The notes under the pieces: model-generated | What the model saw: only the letters and a program-made list of their open reading frames with translations | Told to the model about the DNA's origin: nothing | The model's database searches: none | Shown here: in pieces, positions 1 through 8,451 of the stretch | Layout: every line of letters begins with the position of its first letter | How positions within the stretch are numbered: position 1 is the stretch's first letter | Position numbers and translations under genes: made by a program | From: Pantoea cypripedii | GTDB lineage: Bacteria; Pseudomonadota; Gammaproteobacteria; Enterobacterales; Enterobacteriaceae | NCBI RefSeq assembly: GCF_011395035.1 | Contig: NZ_CP024768.1 | Location: 2,827,286 to 2,891,285 of the forward strand | Length of the DNA: 64,000 nucleotides | Direction of reading: 5' to 3'

Positions 1-540
1 GATGAATTGCAGGAACATCGGGCGAACCGTCTTCTGATACTGGCTCATCACCGAATCCATCGAACGGCCGCGCTCATTCACGTCACGCTTCATACGACGC
101 ATCAGGCAGATATCCAGCGGGGTATCGACGAAAATGGAGAAATTCATTTCCTGACGCAGACGCGCATCAGTCAGCAGCAAAATCCCTTCAAGGATAATCA
201 CTTTCTTCGGTTTCAGGTGGATGCACTCGGTCGTCCGGGTATGCTCGACATAGCTGTAAACCGGCAATTCGATGTTCTGCCCGGCCTTCAGCGCCTGAAG
301 ATGTTGCAGCAGCAAATCATGATCCATCGCGCTCGGATGGTCATAATTGGTTTTCACCCTCTCTTCCATGGTGAGGTGGCTTTGATCTTTGTAGTAGGCA
401 TCTTCCGGGATCACCCCGATATGCTCGTCACCGACCTGGTCACGGATTTCACGATAGAGCGTGCTGGCAATAAGACTTTTTCCGGATGCGGATGCACCTG
501 CAATGCCAACGATCACGCACTGATGAGACTTGTCAGTCAT
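1..540 (-). CDS. udk: Uridine kinase (3' part missing)
   Basis: Uridine/cytidine kinase of pyrimidine salvage, forming UMP/CMP from the nucleoside with a nucleoside triphosphate. The reverse strand reads without a stop from ATG at 540 to the window edge: about 180 of the roughly 213 residues usual for Udk. The P-loop GIAGASASGKS lies near residues 13-23, and PEDAYYKDQ and DHPSAMDHD follow as in enterobacterial Udk. The last C-terminal residues lie outside the window. It is divergent from the PAP2 gene; its leader holds a small hairpin (570-589). In E. coli udk lies next to dgcE, which supports the assignment. The long plus-strand frame over this gene is a shadow. Confidence 0.95.
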   Translation of the reverse strand, partial: MTDKSHQCVIVGIAGASASGKSLIASTLYREIRDQVGDEHIGVIPEDAYYKDQSHLTMEERVKTNYDHPSAMDHDLLLQHLQALKAGQNIELPVYSYVEHTRTTECIHLKPKKVIILEGILLLTDARLRQEMNFSIFVDTPLDICLMRRMKRDVNERGRSMDSVMSQYQKTVRPMFLQFI

Positions 541-569
541 ACTTTTTTAAGACCTGATAACTGGAGCCT

Positions 570-589
570 GTTGAAGTCGGAACTTCGAC
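570..589 (-). promoter_or_regulatory. Hairpin in the udk leader
   Basis: GTTGAAGT and ACTTCGAC form an 8-bp stem around a CGGA loop, about 30 nt upstream of the udk start. On the udk strand the loop is TCCG. No T-tract follows, so it looks like a leader structure rather than a terminator. Its function is unknown. Confidence 0.35.
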
Positions 590-777
590 GGGCCGATAAT
601 GAGAGGGTAAAGTTTGCGGCGATTATAGGTATTTCACCGGTTTGATGCCAGAGAAATGCAGCCCATGGCTTTTCAGATTATCCCCTTTTGCAGCAAGCCG
701 CTTAATCGATACACTGTTCTTCTGCCAATATTGCGTGCAATGTTGTGCCTGAACGATCGTAAGTCCAAAGGAGATGT

Positions 778-1392
778 ATGAGCTGGAAAACCCTGACCTA
801 TTTCGGTGACAGTATGCTGCTGATCCCCACTGCGGTGATCATCGCACTGGTGCTGCCGTGGAAAAGCGACAACCGTCGTACCGTCTGGTATTGGCTGTTG
901 GCGTTTGGTCTTGCTGGTTTGCTGGTCAGCATTTCTAAAATAATGTTTCTCGGCTTTGGCATTGGCAGCGCGCGATTTAACTTTACCGGTTTTAGCGGCC
1001 ATAGCGCGATGTCCGCCACGCTCTGGCCGGTGATGATGTGGCTGGTTTCCGGCCGCTGGTCCAGCTTCTGGCGTACCGCGACCATCAGCCTCGGTTATCT
1101 GATCCCGATGATGGTCGGGTTATCCCGTCTGGCCATCCATGCACATTCGCCCAGCGAAGTGATCGCCGGTCTGGCGCTCGGTTTCACCCTCAGCAGCGCC
1201 TTCCTGCTCAGCCAGCGCGACACCGCGCTAAAAGCATTCAGTCTGCCTCAGATGGGTGTGGCTTTTTTGGTACCACTGTTACTCGTCAGCCATGGCCGCG
1301 TCGCCACCACACAGCAGTTCCTTGAGCGTTTTTCCGCTGATCTCGCCGGACTGGAAAAACCCTACACCCGCGCCGACCTCTTTCGTCAGTAA
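778..1392 (+). CDS. PAP2-family membrane phosphatase
   Basis: Predicted integral membrane protein of 204 residues with about six hydrophobic segments. It carries the last two PAP2 phosphatase signatures: SGHSAMS near residue 73 and SRLAIHAHSPSE near residue 118. The latter matches the SRx5Hx3D motif with E in place of D. The first motif (KX6RP) is not clear. Such enzymes dephosphorylate lipid phosphates or isoprenyl diphosphates at the periplasmic face; the substrate here is unknown. AAGGAG at 766-771 precedes the ATG. The gene sits between udk and dgcE, where E. coli has none, and ends at an 11-bp hairpin (1396-1424). Confidence 0.8.
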   Translation: MSWKTLTYFGDSMLLIPTAVIIALVLPWKSDNRRTVWYWLLAFGLAGLLVSISKIMFLGFGIGSARFNFTGFSGHSAMSATLWPVMMWLVSGRWSSFWRTATISLGYLIPMMVGLSRLAIHAHSPSEVIAGLALGFTLSSAFLLSQRDTALKAFSLPQMGVAFLVPLLLVSHGRVATTQQFLERFSADLAGLEKPYTRADLFRQ

Positions 1393-1395
1393 CCT

Positions 1396-1424
1396 GACTG
1401 CCCTTTGTTAACAAAAGGGCAGTC
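1396..1424 (+). terminator. Strong hairpin after the PAP2 gene
   Basis: GACTGCCCTTT and AAAGGGCAGTC form an 11-bp perfect stem with a 7-nt loop, 4 nt after the PAP2 stop codon. No run of T follows on either strand, so it may be an atypical terminator or an mRNA 3'-end stabiliser. Confidence 0.5.
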
Positions 1425-1550
1425 AATGTATTGAATAAGGGGCAAAAGTGAATTGGCGGCAGACATCTGTTTCAGATGTGCTAGCATGCCTGTAGAGAAT
1501 GACTGGCGCATTTTTCGTCGTGTTACGAATGCGCGCTGCTGGATTCGTGC

Positions 1551-4115
1551 ATGACCCTCGACATATTGACCTCGCAGTATGGCTCAAAGAAATATTGGCT
1601 CAGCGCCCTCTACCTGGGGGTAATCGCGTTTCTGCTAACGCTGTTTTGTCTGGAGCTGATCATCGTCAGCGGACGTATTTCGCCGCTGTGGTACTCCACC
1701 GCATTGATGACCATTGTGGTGTTTCGCGCCCCTGCCCCCCGCGTGCCCCTTTTGTTGCTGGGTTGCCTGATTGGCACTGCGCTGGCCAACCTGCTGGTGA
1801 TTGGCCCGGCATTCAGTAACCTCAAATTTGCCTTACTGAATGTGCTACAGGCGCTGATTGGCGGTGTGATGCTCCGCGCCCTGCTCGCCAGAAATGCCCC
1901 GCTGAATTCACTACTCGACTGGGGACGCTACGTGGTGTGTGCCGGGATTCTGGCGCCACTGGCGGGTGGGGTGCTGGCACTGTGGCTCCTGAATGTCGAT
2001 GGTAAAGCCACCCTGACGTTTTTCTCTACCTGGGTGATTTCCGAAATTATCGGTATGCTGGCGCTCGGCCCGGTACTGCTGCTGTGGCCATTAGGTAAAC
2101 AGGAAAACCCGGTAGCACGCCATCGCGGTCTGGAAACGGTCTTCACCCTGGCCGTCACCCTGCTCGCCAGTTACCTGAGCCTGCGCTATCTGCCGTGGCC
2201 CTTCACCTTTATTGTGGTGATTCTGTTCTGGTGCGCGATACGCTTGCCGAAGTTCGAAGCCTTCTTACTTTTCCTGCTTAACTCCAGTTTTATTTCGTTG
2301 CTGCTGGCGTTTGGTCTGGTCAATCTCGGCCACGAGGATCGCATGCTGGGTCAGGCGGGTACCTGGCTCCCCTTCCTGCTGGTGCTGATCCCAAGCCACG
2401 TGATGGCCCTGGTCATGGATGCCTTTCAGCGCGAGAAAAACCATATCTCCGAAAATGAAACCCGCTTCCGTAATGCGATGGAATATTCCGCCATCGGCAT
2501 GGCGCTGGTGTCGCCTCAGGGCAGCTGGTTGCAGGTCAACCAATCGTTGTGTCGCACGCTGGGCTTCCCGGCTGATGAGTTAAAAAAACTCACCTTCCAG
2601 CAGATTACCCACCCCGACGATCTTGAGACCGACCTGCAGCAACTGCAACGTCTGCTAAAGGGAGAGATCATGACTTACACCCTGGAGAAGCGCTATTTCC
2701 GCAAAGATGGCGACATTGTCTGGGCGCGACTGACGGTATCAATGGTACGGGATACACAGCAGTTACCGTTGTACTTCATTTCGCAGATTGTCGATATCTC
2801 CGAGCTGAAGCAGAGCGAGCAGGTTAACCGTCGGCTGATGGAACGTATCACCCTGGCAAATGAAGCCGGTGGTATCGGCGTATGGGAGTGGAACCTGCTG
2901 ACAGGCGAACTGATGTGGGATAAGCGCATGCATGAATTGTACGGCCTGGCTGCCCATGAAATACCGACCTACGACCTGTGGATGCAGCGCGTGCACCCAT
3001 CAGAGCAGGAGTACGCCGCGCTTACGGTTCAGGAAGCCATTGAGCGGCGCAGCGCTTTTCATATGGAATATCGTATCAACCTGCCGGATGGCATTCGTTA
3101 TGTGCGCACCGAAGCTAACCGCATCCTCAGCCAGGATGGGCAAATCGAACGCATGCTCGGTATCAGCCAGGATATCACCCATCTGCGCACCCTCAACGAT
3201 GCGTTATTTCAGGAAAAAGAGCGCATGGCCATCACCCTCGATTCTATCGGTGAGGCAGTGATCAGCACCAATGACGACATGTGCGTCACCTTTATGAACC
3301 CGGTGGCGGAAATGATGACCGGCTGGACACAGGATGCCGCTGCAGGGCTGCCAATATCCGGCTTGCTCAATATCACCCGTGGAGCCAGTGGTCCTCGTCT
3401 GGACAATTTGCTGCTGTGCCAGTTACCGGGGGAAAAAACCACGCCAGGCCTGGAAGAGGAGCTGGTGCTGCATACCGCCGACGGTGGCGTGTTCGAAATC
3501 CATTACAGCATCACCCCATTGAAAACCCTGACCGGCGAAAATATTGGCGCGGTGATGGTCATCCAGGACGTTAGCGAATCACGTAAAATGATGAAGCGTC
3601 TTAGTTACAGCGCTTCACACGATATGCTGACGCGTCTCCCCAATCGCCTCAGCTTTGAACAACAACTGAAACGTCTGCTGAGTGATGCCACGGTGAATCA
3701 GCATCAACACGTTCTGGTGTTTATCGACCTCGATAAATTTAAAGCGGTGAATGATACCGCAGGCCATGCGGCCGGAGACGCGTTGCTGCGCGAGTTGGGT
3801 GAACTGATGCAGCATCATTTACGCAGCAGTGATTTCCTCGCCCGCCTCGGGGGGGATGAGTTTGGGCTGCTGCTGCCGGACTGCGAGGTGGACCAGGTGC
3901 GGGATGTGGTGCATCGTCTGGTCACGGCGGTGAATCAATACCGCTTTATGTGGATGGAGAATGTTTACCAGGTCGGTGCCAGTGCGGGTATGACGCAAAT
4001 TGACGAGCATAACTGCATCAGCAACCTGGTGATGTCACAAGCGGATGTCGCCTGTTATAGCGCCAAACATGCCGGACGTGGTCAGTATCACGTTTATCAG
4101 GAAATACAGATGTAA
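1551..4115 (+). CDS. dgcE: Diguanylate cyclase DgcE (YegE), without EAL domain
   Basis: Makes cyclic di-GMP from two GTP. An N-terminal MASE1 membrane domain (about residues 15-290, 8 or more membrane segments) is followed by three PAS domains (about 300-420, 430-550, 560-680) and a GGDEF domain (about 690-850). The active-site GGDEF is intact at 767-771, with a product-inhibition I-site RSSD at 758-761. Similarity to E. coli DgcE runs throughout, but that protein has about 1,100 residues and ends in a degenerate EAL domain. This one stops right after GGDEF, and only 65 bases separate its stop from yegD, with no EAL remnant. The start is uncertain because no good ribosome site is seen. Confidence 0.93.
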   Translation: MTLDILTSQYGSKKYWLSALYLGVIAFLLTLFCLELIIVSGRISPLWYSTALMTIVVFRAPAPRVPLLLLGCLIGTALANLLVIGPAFSNLKFALLNVLQALIGGVMLRALLARNAPLNSLLDWGRYVVCAGILAPLAGGVLALWLLNVDGKATLTFFSTWVISEIIGMLALGPVLLLWPLGKQENPVARHRGLETVFTLAVTLLASYLSLRYLPWPFTFIVVILFWCAIRLPKFEAFLLFLLNSSFISLLLAFGLVNLGHEDRMLGQAGTWLPFLLVLIPSHVMALVMDAFQREKNHISENETRFRNAMEYSAIGMALVSPQGSWLQVNQSLCRTLGFPADELKKLTFQQITHPDDLETDLQQLQRLLKGEIMTYTLEKRYFRKDGDIVWARLTVSMVRDTQQLPLYFISQIVDISELKQSEQVNRRLMERITLANEAGGIGVWEWNLLTGELMWDKRMHELYGLAAHEIPTYDLWMQRVHPSEQEYAALTVQEAIERRSAFHMEYRINLPDGIRYVRTEANRILSQDGQIERMLGISQDITHLRTLNDALFQEKERMAITLDSIGEAVISTNDDMCVTFMNPVAEMMTGWTQDAAAGLPISGLLNITRGASGPRLDNLLLCQLPGEKTTPGLEEELVLHTADGGVFEIHYSITPLKTLTGENIGAVMVIQDVSESRKMMKRLSYSASHDMLTRLPNRLSFEQQLKRLLSDATVNQHQHVLVFIDLDKFKAVNDTAGHAAGDALLRELGELMQHHLRSSDFLARLGGDEFGLLLPDCEVDQVRDVVHRLVTAVNQYRFMWMENVYQVGASAGMTQIDEHNCISNLVMSQADVACYSAKHAGRGQYHVYQEIQM

Positions 4116-4180
4116 TCTGCCTTGCCTGCCCGCCTGAGCTGCGCTAAAGTCGCCCCCTTTTTTCAGGCATGGGGGAAATG

Positions 4181-5533
4181 ATGTTTATCGGATTCGATTA
4201 CGGCACAGCCAACTGTTCCATCGCAGTCAGCGATCGGGGCGAACCACGACTGCTTACGCTGGAGAATGGTCAGCGCCTGCTTCCCTCCATGATTTGTGCC
4301 CCGACCCGCGAAGCCATTAGCGAATGGCTGTATCGCCATCACCAGGTACCGACCCCGGATAACGAAGGTCAGGCCTTGTTGCAACGCGCGTTGCGTTTTA
4401 ACCGCGAAGAAGACATTGACGTCACGCCAGGCAGCGTGCAGTTCGGGCTCACCGCGTTGCAGAACTATATGGTCGACCCGGAAGAAGTATGGTTTGTTAA
4501 ATCGCCAAAATCCTTTCTCGGGGCCAGCGGCCTGAAACCACAACAGATCGCGCTGTTTGAAGATTTGGTGTGCGCCATGATGCTGCATATTCGTCAGCAG
4601 GGTGAAAGCCAGCTGGATCAACCGATTGAACAGGCGGTGATCGGTCGCCCTATCAACTTTCAGGGTCTGGGCGGTGATGAGGCGAATGAGCAGGCACAGG
4701 GCATTCTGCTGCGAGCCGCAAAACGCGCCGGGTTCCGCGATGTCGAATTCCAGTTTGAACCGGTCGCTGCTGGCCTTGATTTTGAAGCCACACTGACGAA
4801 AGAGACGCGCGTGCTGGTGGTCGATATCGGCGGCGGCACCACTGACTGTTCGATGCTGTTGATGGGACCTGAGTGGCGCAATAAAGCCGATCGTCGTGCC
4901 AGTTTACTCGGTCACAGCGGTTGCCGCGTCGGGGGGAACGATCTGGATATCATGCTGGCATTTAAAACCCTGATGCCTCTGCTCGGTCTTGGCGGCAGCA
5001 CGCAAAAAGGCATTGCGTTACCCGCCCTGCCGTGGTGGAACGCGGTAGCGATCAACGATGTTCCGGCACAAAGCGAGTTCTACTCAGCCGCCTGCGGCAA
5101 GCTATTGCGTGATTTGATACGCGATGCCCAGAATCCCGACCAGGTCTCTCACCTGCTGAAAGTGTGGCAGCAAAAACTGAGTTATCGCCTGGTGCGTGCG
5201 GCAGAGGAAAGCAAAATCGCCCTGTCTGATCAGCCGATCACCTCCGCTTCGCTGGCATTTATTGCCTCACCGTTGCAGGCGGAAACCAGCACCAGCCAAC
5301 TGGAAGAGGCGATCAATCAGCCGCTGGAGCGGATTCTGGAGCAGGTGCATCTGGCACTGGCGACCTGCGCCACCAAACCTGAGGTGATCTATCTGACCGG
5401 AGGAAGCGCGCGTTCCCCCATTCTGCGCGCGGCGCTGCAACAGGCACTGCCGGATACCCCCATCGCCAGCGGCGATGATTTTGGCTCGGTTACCGCCGGG
5501 CTGGCACGCTGGGCTGAAATTATGTTCGCCTGA
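4181..5533 (+). CDS. yegD: Hsp70-family protein YegD
   Basis: Actin/Hsp70-type ATPase fold without a peptide-binding domain; its cellular role is not established. The N-terminal phosphate-binding motif FIGFDYGTANCS, the second phosphate motif VVDIGGGTTDCS near residue 214 and the adenosine motif YLTGGSARSP near 412 are present. I chose the second of two adjacent ATG codons (4181): GGGGGAA lies 4-5 bases upstream and the product is then 450 residues, the length of E. coli YegD. Frame-consistent ATGs at 4169 and 4178 are alternatives. In E. coli alkA separates dgcE and yegD; here it is absent. Confidence 0.94.
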   Translation: MFIGFDYGTANCSIAVSDRGEPRLLTLENGQRLLPSMICAPTREAISEWLYRHHQVPTPDNEGQALLQRALRFNREEDIDVTPGSVQFGLTALQNYMVDPEEVWFVKSPKSFLGASGLKPQQIALFEDLVCAMMLHIRQQGESQLDQPIEQAVIGRPINFQGLGGDEANEQAQGILLRAAKRAGFRDVEFQFEPVAAGLDFEATLTKETRVLVVDIGGGTTDCSMLLMGPEWRNKADRRASLLGHSGCRVGGNDLDIMLAFKTLMPLLGLGGSTQKGIALPALPWWNAVAINDVPAQSEFYSAACGKLLRDLIRDAQNPDQVSHLLKVWQQKLSYRLVRAAEESKIALSDQPITSASLAFIASPLQAETSTSQLEEAINQPLERILEQVHLALATCATKPEVIYLTGGSARSPILRAALQQALPDTPIASGDDFGSVTAGLARWAEIMFA

Positions 5534-5550
5534 GTCGAATGATAATCCCA

Positions 5551-5602
5551 GGTGCGAATAAATTCGCACCCTACATGTGTAGGGGCGGCATTTATGCCGA
5601 CC
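5551..5602. repeat. Pair of REP palindromes, feet facing inward
   Basis: Two different hairpins share one plan. 5551-5574 (minus orientation) is GTAG + stem GGTGCGA, loop ATTTAT, stem TCGCACC. 5579-5602 (plus orientation) is GTAG + stem GGGCGGC, loop ATTTAT, stem GCCGACC. The GTAG feet point toward each other across four bases. They lie between the convergent yegD and porin genes. Confidence 0.8.
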
Positions 5603-5620
5603 AGGCCGATACCGTAGATA

Positions 5621-5647
5621 GAAAAAAGGCGTCCCGCAGGACGCCTG
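5621..5647 (-). terminator. Rho-independent terminator of the porin gene
   Basis: On the minus strand AGGCGTCC, a TGCG loop and GGACGCCT are followed by six T, 17 bases beyond the porin stop codon. Confidence 0.9.
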
Positions 5648-5663
5648 GTTAAACAGTTTCTGC

Positions 5664-7001
5664 TTAGAAACTGATATTTGCCGCGATACCACCAATAAAC
5701 GCATCTTTCACTTCGCTCACTGCACCCGGAGCCGTTACGTATTGCAGGTTCGGACGCAGCTGGAGCCATTTGGTCAGCTGAGCGTTGTAGTAGATTTCAT
5801 AGTTGTATTCTGAACCATCCTGAATCGGCAGATAAGTCGGGCTGTTGTAGTCCGTCTCACCGTTAGCCGCATTCTGCTGGCGTAATGCCGTGGTGTAAGA
5901 GCTGTTGACGTGGATGCGTGCCGCGCCAATACCAATTTCATCGGCAGGACGCGCATCAAACGGTCCTTTCCAGGTAAAGCTGATGGATTGATAGTTGTCG
6001 GTTTTCGAGGTTTTGTGGTCGTTCATTACCGCCTGAACGGTCACGCCGAGTCCACGGCTGGCATCGCCACCCTGTGCTGTCAGCTGTTGTTGTAACAACA
6101 CATAACCGCCGTAGGCATGGGCCTGATCCTGGTAACCGCCGTTACGCCAGCTGCCGTAGACATCGCCATCAACGGAAGAGTAGTAATAACCGATGCGGTA
6201 ATTACCTGGCAGTTTGTCCGGACCAAAGGTCGGTTTCCAGCCCAATTCCACCGGCACCATGTTGCCTAAGGAATTGCCCATATCCAGACGGAAGCCATTG
6301 CCGGTATCGTAGTTTTTCGGGTTATCGTTATAGAAGCCCACCTGGAAGAACACTTCCGGGGTGATGTTAAATTTGATACGACCGCCCCACTGGGAAACCG
6401 GCCAGTTGTACCAACGATCGCCGCGCCAGTTACCGGCCTGGCCGCTGCCGAACGCCAGGTTCTGGAACTTGCTATCAAAGTTGTCGAAGTCTTCACCCAC
6501 CGTGACACGACCGGCTTTGATATCGACCACATCATTAAACAATCCCTGACGTAACCAGAACTGCGTTAAACGCCAGGTCTGTCCACGGCCATAAACTTCC
6601 TGTACAGAGGAGAGCATGCCGCTACGCGGGTCACCCACCTGATCAGAAATGTTTCGGCCATTACGATCGGTGATGGTCATCTGGAATTCAGCATCCTGCC
6701 AGTTGAGCAGTTTTTCCAGGTCTAAATTGACGCCAAACGCCCATTGGTCGCTGTAACGCATTGAGGTGTTTTTATCGTAACCGCCACCCAGGTTAGAAGC
6801 ACTTTCCATGGTGTAGTTAACATCAAACTTAACGCCGTCATTCTCCAGTTGGGTTCGGTAACCGCCCCAGTCACCGAACATGTAGGGTGAATCGTAGCTG
6901 AATGCATCCGCTGCCACGGCAGAAGCACTCAGCAGAGCAAACATAATGGTTCCTGCGGCCAGACGGCCTGGAATGCGCTGCACTGCTTTTTTTCTGTTCA
7001 T
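5664..7001 (-). CDS. OprB-family carbohydrate-selective porin
   Basis: Predicted outer-membrane beta-barrel of 445 residues. A signal peptide (about residues 1-31, cleavage after SAVA/ADA) precedes the OprB-typical opening YMFGDWGGYRTQLENDGV, then aromatic-rich alternating strands and a C-terminal F at the end of NISF, as in Omp85-assembled barrels. The family imports sugars; the substrate is unknown. The gene stands alone with its own terminator. A weak CRP-like sequence lies at 7119-7134 (TGTGA half good, other half poor). It occupies the position where E. coli has yegI-yegL. Confidence 0.88.
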   Translation of the reverse strand: MNRKKAVQRIPGRLAAGTIMFALLSASAVAADAFSYDSPYMFGDWGGYRTQLENDGVKFDVNYTMESASNLGGGYDKNTSMRYSDQWAFGVNLDLEKLLNWQDAEFQMTITDRNGRNISDQVGDPRSGMLSSVQEVYGRGQTWRLTQFWLRQGLFNDVVDIKAGRVTVGEDFDNFDSKFQNLAFGSGQAGNWRGDRWYNWPVSQWGGRIKFNITPEVFFQVGFYNDNPKNYDTGNGFRLDMGNSLGNMVPVELGWKPTFGPDKLPGNYRIGYYYSSVDGDVYGSWRNGGYQDQAHAYGGYVLLQQQLTAQGGDASRGLGVTVQAVMNDHKTSKTDNYQSISFTWKGPFDARPADEIGIGAARIHVNSSYTTALRQQNAANGETDYNSPTYLPIQDGSEYNYEIYYNAQLTKWLQLRPNLQYVTAPGAVSEVKDAFIGGIAANISF

Positions 7002-7213
7002 GATGATTATTCTTTTGTGAGTTACTGGAAAGATCGAGCAGAGAATAGTGCTGGGATGGGGGGCGTTTTTGCAAATATGTGCTCAGAGTTCCGCAGAGTG
7101 ACAGTTTTTTAACGCAATTGTGACACTGATCTATGAATGAAAATCTTTTGCCGAAAATGGCATTTTTTGACTGGAAAAAATAATGGGACAGTCCTGAAGC
7201 TAACGTATTGTCG

Positions 7214-7233
7214 CGGCGCGATAAATCGCGCCG
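7214..7233. repeat. REP-like palindrome
   Basis: Perfect 7-bp stem CGGCGCG/CGCGCCG around ATAAAT, downstream of the aldo/keto reductase gene. It has the stem and loop of the main REP family here, but the flanking GTAG foot is degraded (GTCG on one side, TGTGG on the other). Confidence 0.65.
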
Positions 7234-7247
7234 CTGTGGTTCAGCGA

Positions 7248-8210
7248 TTACACGGCGCTGGCGCGAGACAGCTCTTCAATCTCTTGCTTGCTTAACGTCA
7301 GCTGCGTCGCTTTCACCAGCTCATCAATCTGCGACAGAGACGTGGCGCTGACGATTGGCGCGGTAATGCCCGGACGCGCAATCTGCCAGGCCAGGGCGAC
7401 CTGGGTTGGGGACGCATCGTGTGAGTCAGCAACATCGTCCAGCGCTTCGAGAATACGTAAGCCCCGAGGATTGAGATATTTAGCGATGACGCCTTCGCCG
7501 CGTGCACTTTTGCTGGCATCTGCCGCTTTGCGATATTTTCCACTGAGGAAGCCACTCGCCAGTGAATAATAGTTAATCACGCCCAGGCCATGCGCCACCG
7601 CAACCTGTTCCAGGCCACTTTCGTAACCCTGACGATCATAAAGGTTGTACTCTGGTTGCAGAGTTTCATATCGTGCTAATCCCTGCTGCTCACTGATCTT
7701 CAGTGCTTCCTGCAAACGATCGGCAGTGTAGTTAGAAGCGCCGATGGCTCGCACCTTGCCCTCTTTGATCAGCGAGTCAAACGCGGCCAGCGTCTCGGCC
7801 AGCGGGGTATCCTGATCGTCACGGTGTGCCTGATACAGGTCGATGTAGTCGGTTTGCAGACGGCGCAGTGAATCTTCTACCGCCTGGCGGATGTATTGTG
7901 GCTTCAGTCCGGTTTTTTCCGGTGACAGCTCCATGCCCACTTTGGTCGCCAGCACGATACTGTCGCGTTTACCGCTGTTTTTCAGCCATTTACCGATGAT
8001 GGTTTCGGACTCACCGCCTTTATTTCCTGGAACCCAGCGTGAATACACATCGGCGGTATCGATAAACCACAATCCCTTCTCAACCAGCGCGTCCAGCAGG
8101 GAAAACGAAGTCTTCTCATCAACGGTCCAGCCGAAGACGTTACCTCCAAAGGTGAGAACCGGCACTGCAATACCACTGTCGCCAAGCTGACGGGTAGGTT
8201 GTTGACTCAT
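7248..8210 (-). CDS. Aldo/keto reductase
   Basis: NAD(P)H-dependent oxidoreductase of the AKR superfamily, 320 residues, single TIM-barrel domain. The catalytic tetrad is visible: D and Y in FIDTADVYSRW (near residues 50-57), K in VLATKVGME (near 90) and H in LYQAHRDD (near 130). IGASNYT and the C-terminal cofactor region IVSATSLSQIDE fit the family. The substrate cannot be read from sequence. AAGGAG lies 8 bases before the ATG. It is monocistronic and divergent from the mdt operon. Confidence 0.9.
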   Translation of the reverse strand: MSQQPTRQLGDSGIAVPVLTFGGNVFGWTVDEKTSFSLLDALVEKGLWFIDTADVYSRWVPGNKGGESETIIGKWLKNSGKRDSIVLATKVGMELSPEKTGLKPQYIRQAVEDSLRRLQTDYIDLYQAHRDDQDTPLAETLAAFDSLIKEGKVRAIGASNYTADRLQEALKISEQQGLARYETLQPEYNLYDRQGYESGLEQVAVAHGLGVINYYSLASGFLSGKYRKAADASKSARGEGVIAKYLNPRGLRILEALDDVADSHDASPTQVALAWQIARPGITAPIVSATSLSQIDELVKATQLTLSKQEIEELSRASAV

Positions 8211-8352
8211 TTTATTTCTCCTTAATTGAAACGAGACGGTATAGCTTCCGAGCTTAGCAAAGCGGCCAAAACAGCTGATGAAAAAATCCTGATAAATTCG
8301 TACAGAATATGAATAATTAGCAGGCTCAGAACGATATTCTTAATTCCTTCAA

Positions 8353-8370
8353 TTTTTGCCCATGCCAGGC
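8353..8370 (+). promoter_or_regulatory. Possible BaeR box upstream of mdtA
   Basis: TTTTTGCCCATGCCAGGC matches roughly 12 of 17 fixed positions of the E. coli BaeR consensus (TTTTTCTCCATnATTGGC), about 80 bases before mdtA. BaeR activation of mdtABCD is established in E. coli; use of this site is inferred. Confidence 0.35.
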
Positions 8371-8451
8371 GACTACAATTCTTTGGTTTGCGCTCCGGCT
8401 GGTTGGGTTGCGCATTTTGGGAAACGACTACGCTGGAGAGCACATCAATTC

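Noticed and set aside
7..645. 212-codon plus-strand open frame at the left edge
   Set aside because: The minus strand encodes uridine kinase with all family motifs; the plus frame is its shadow and has no ribosome site.
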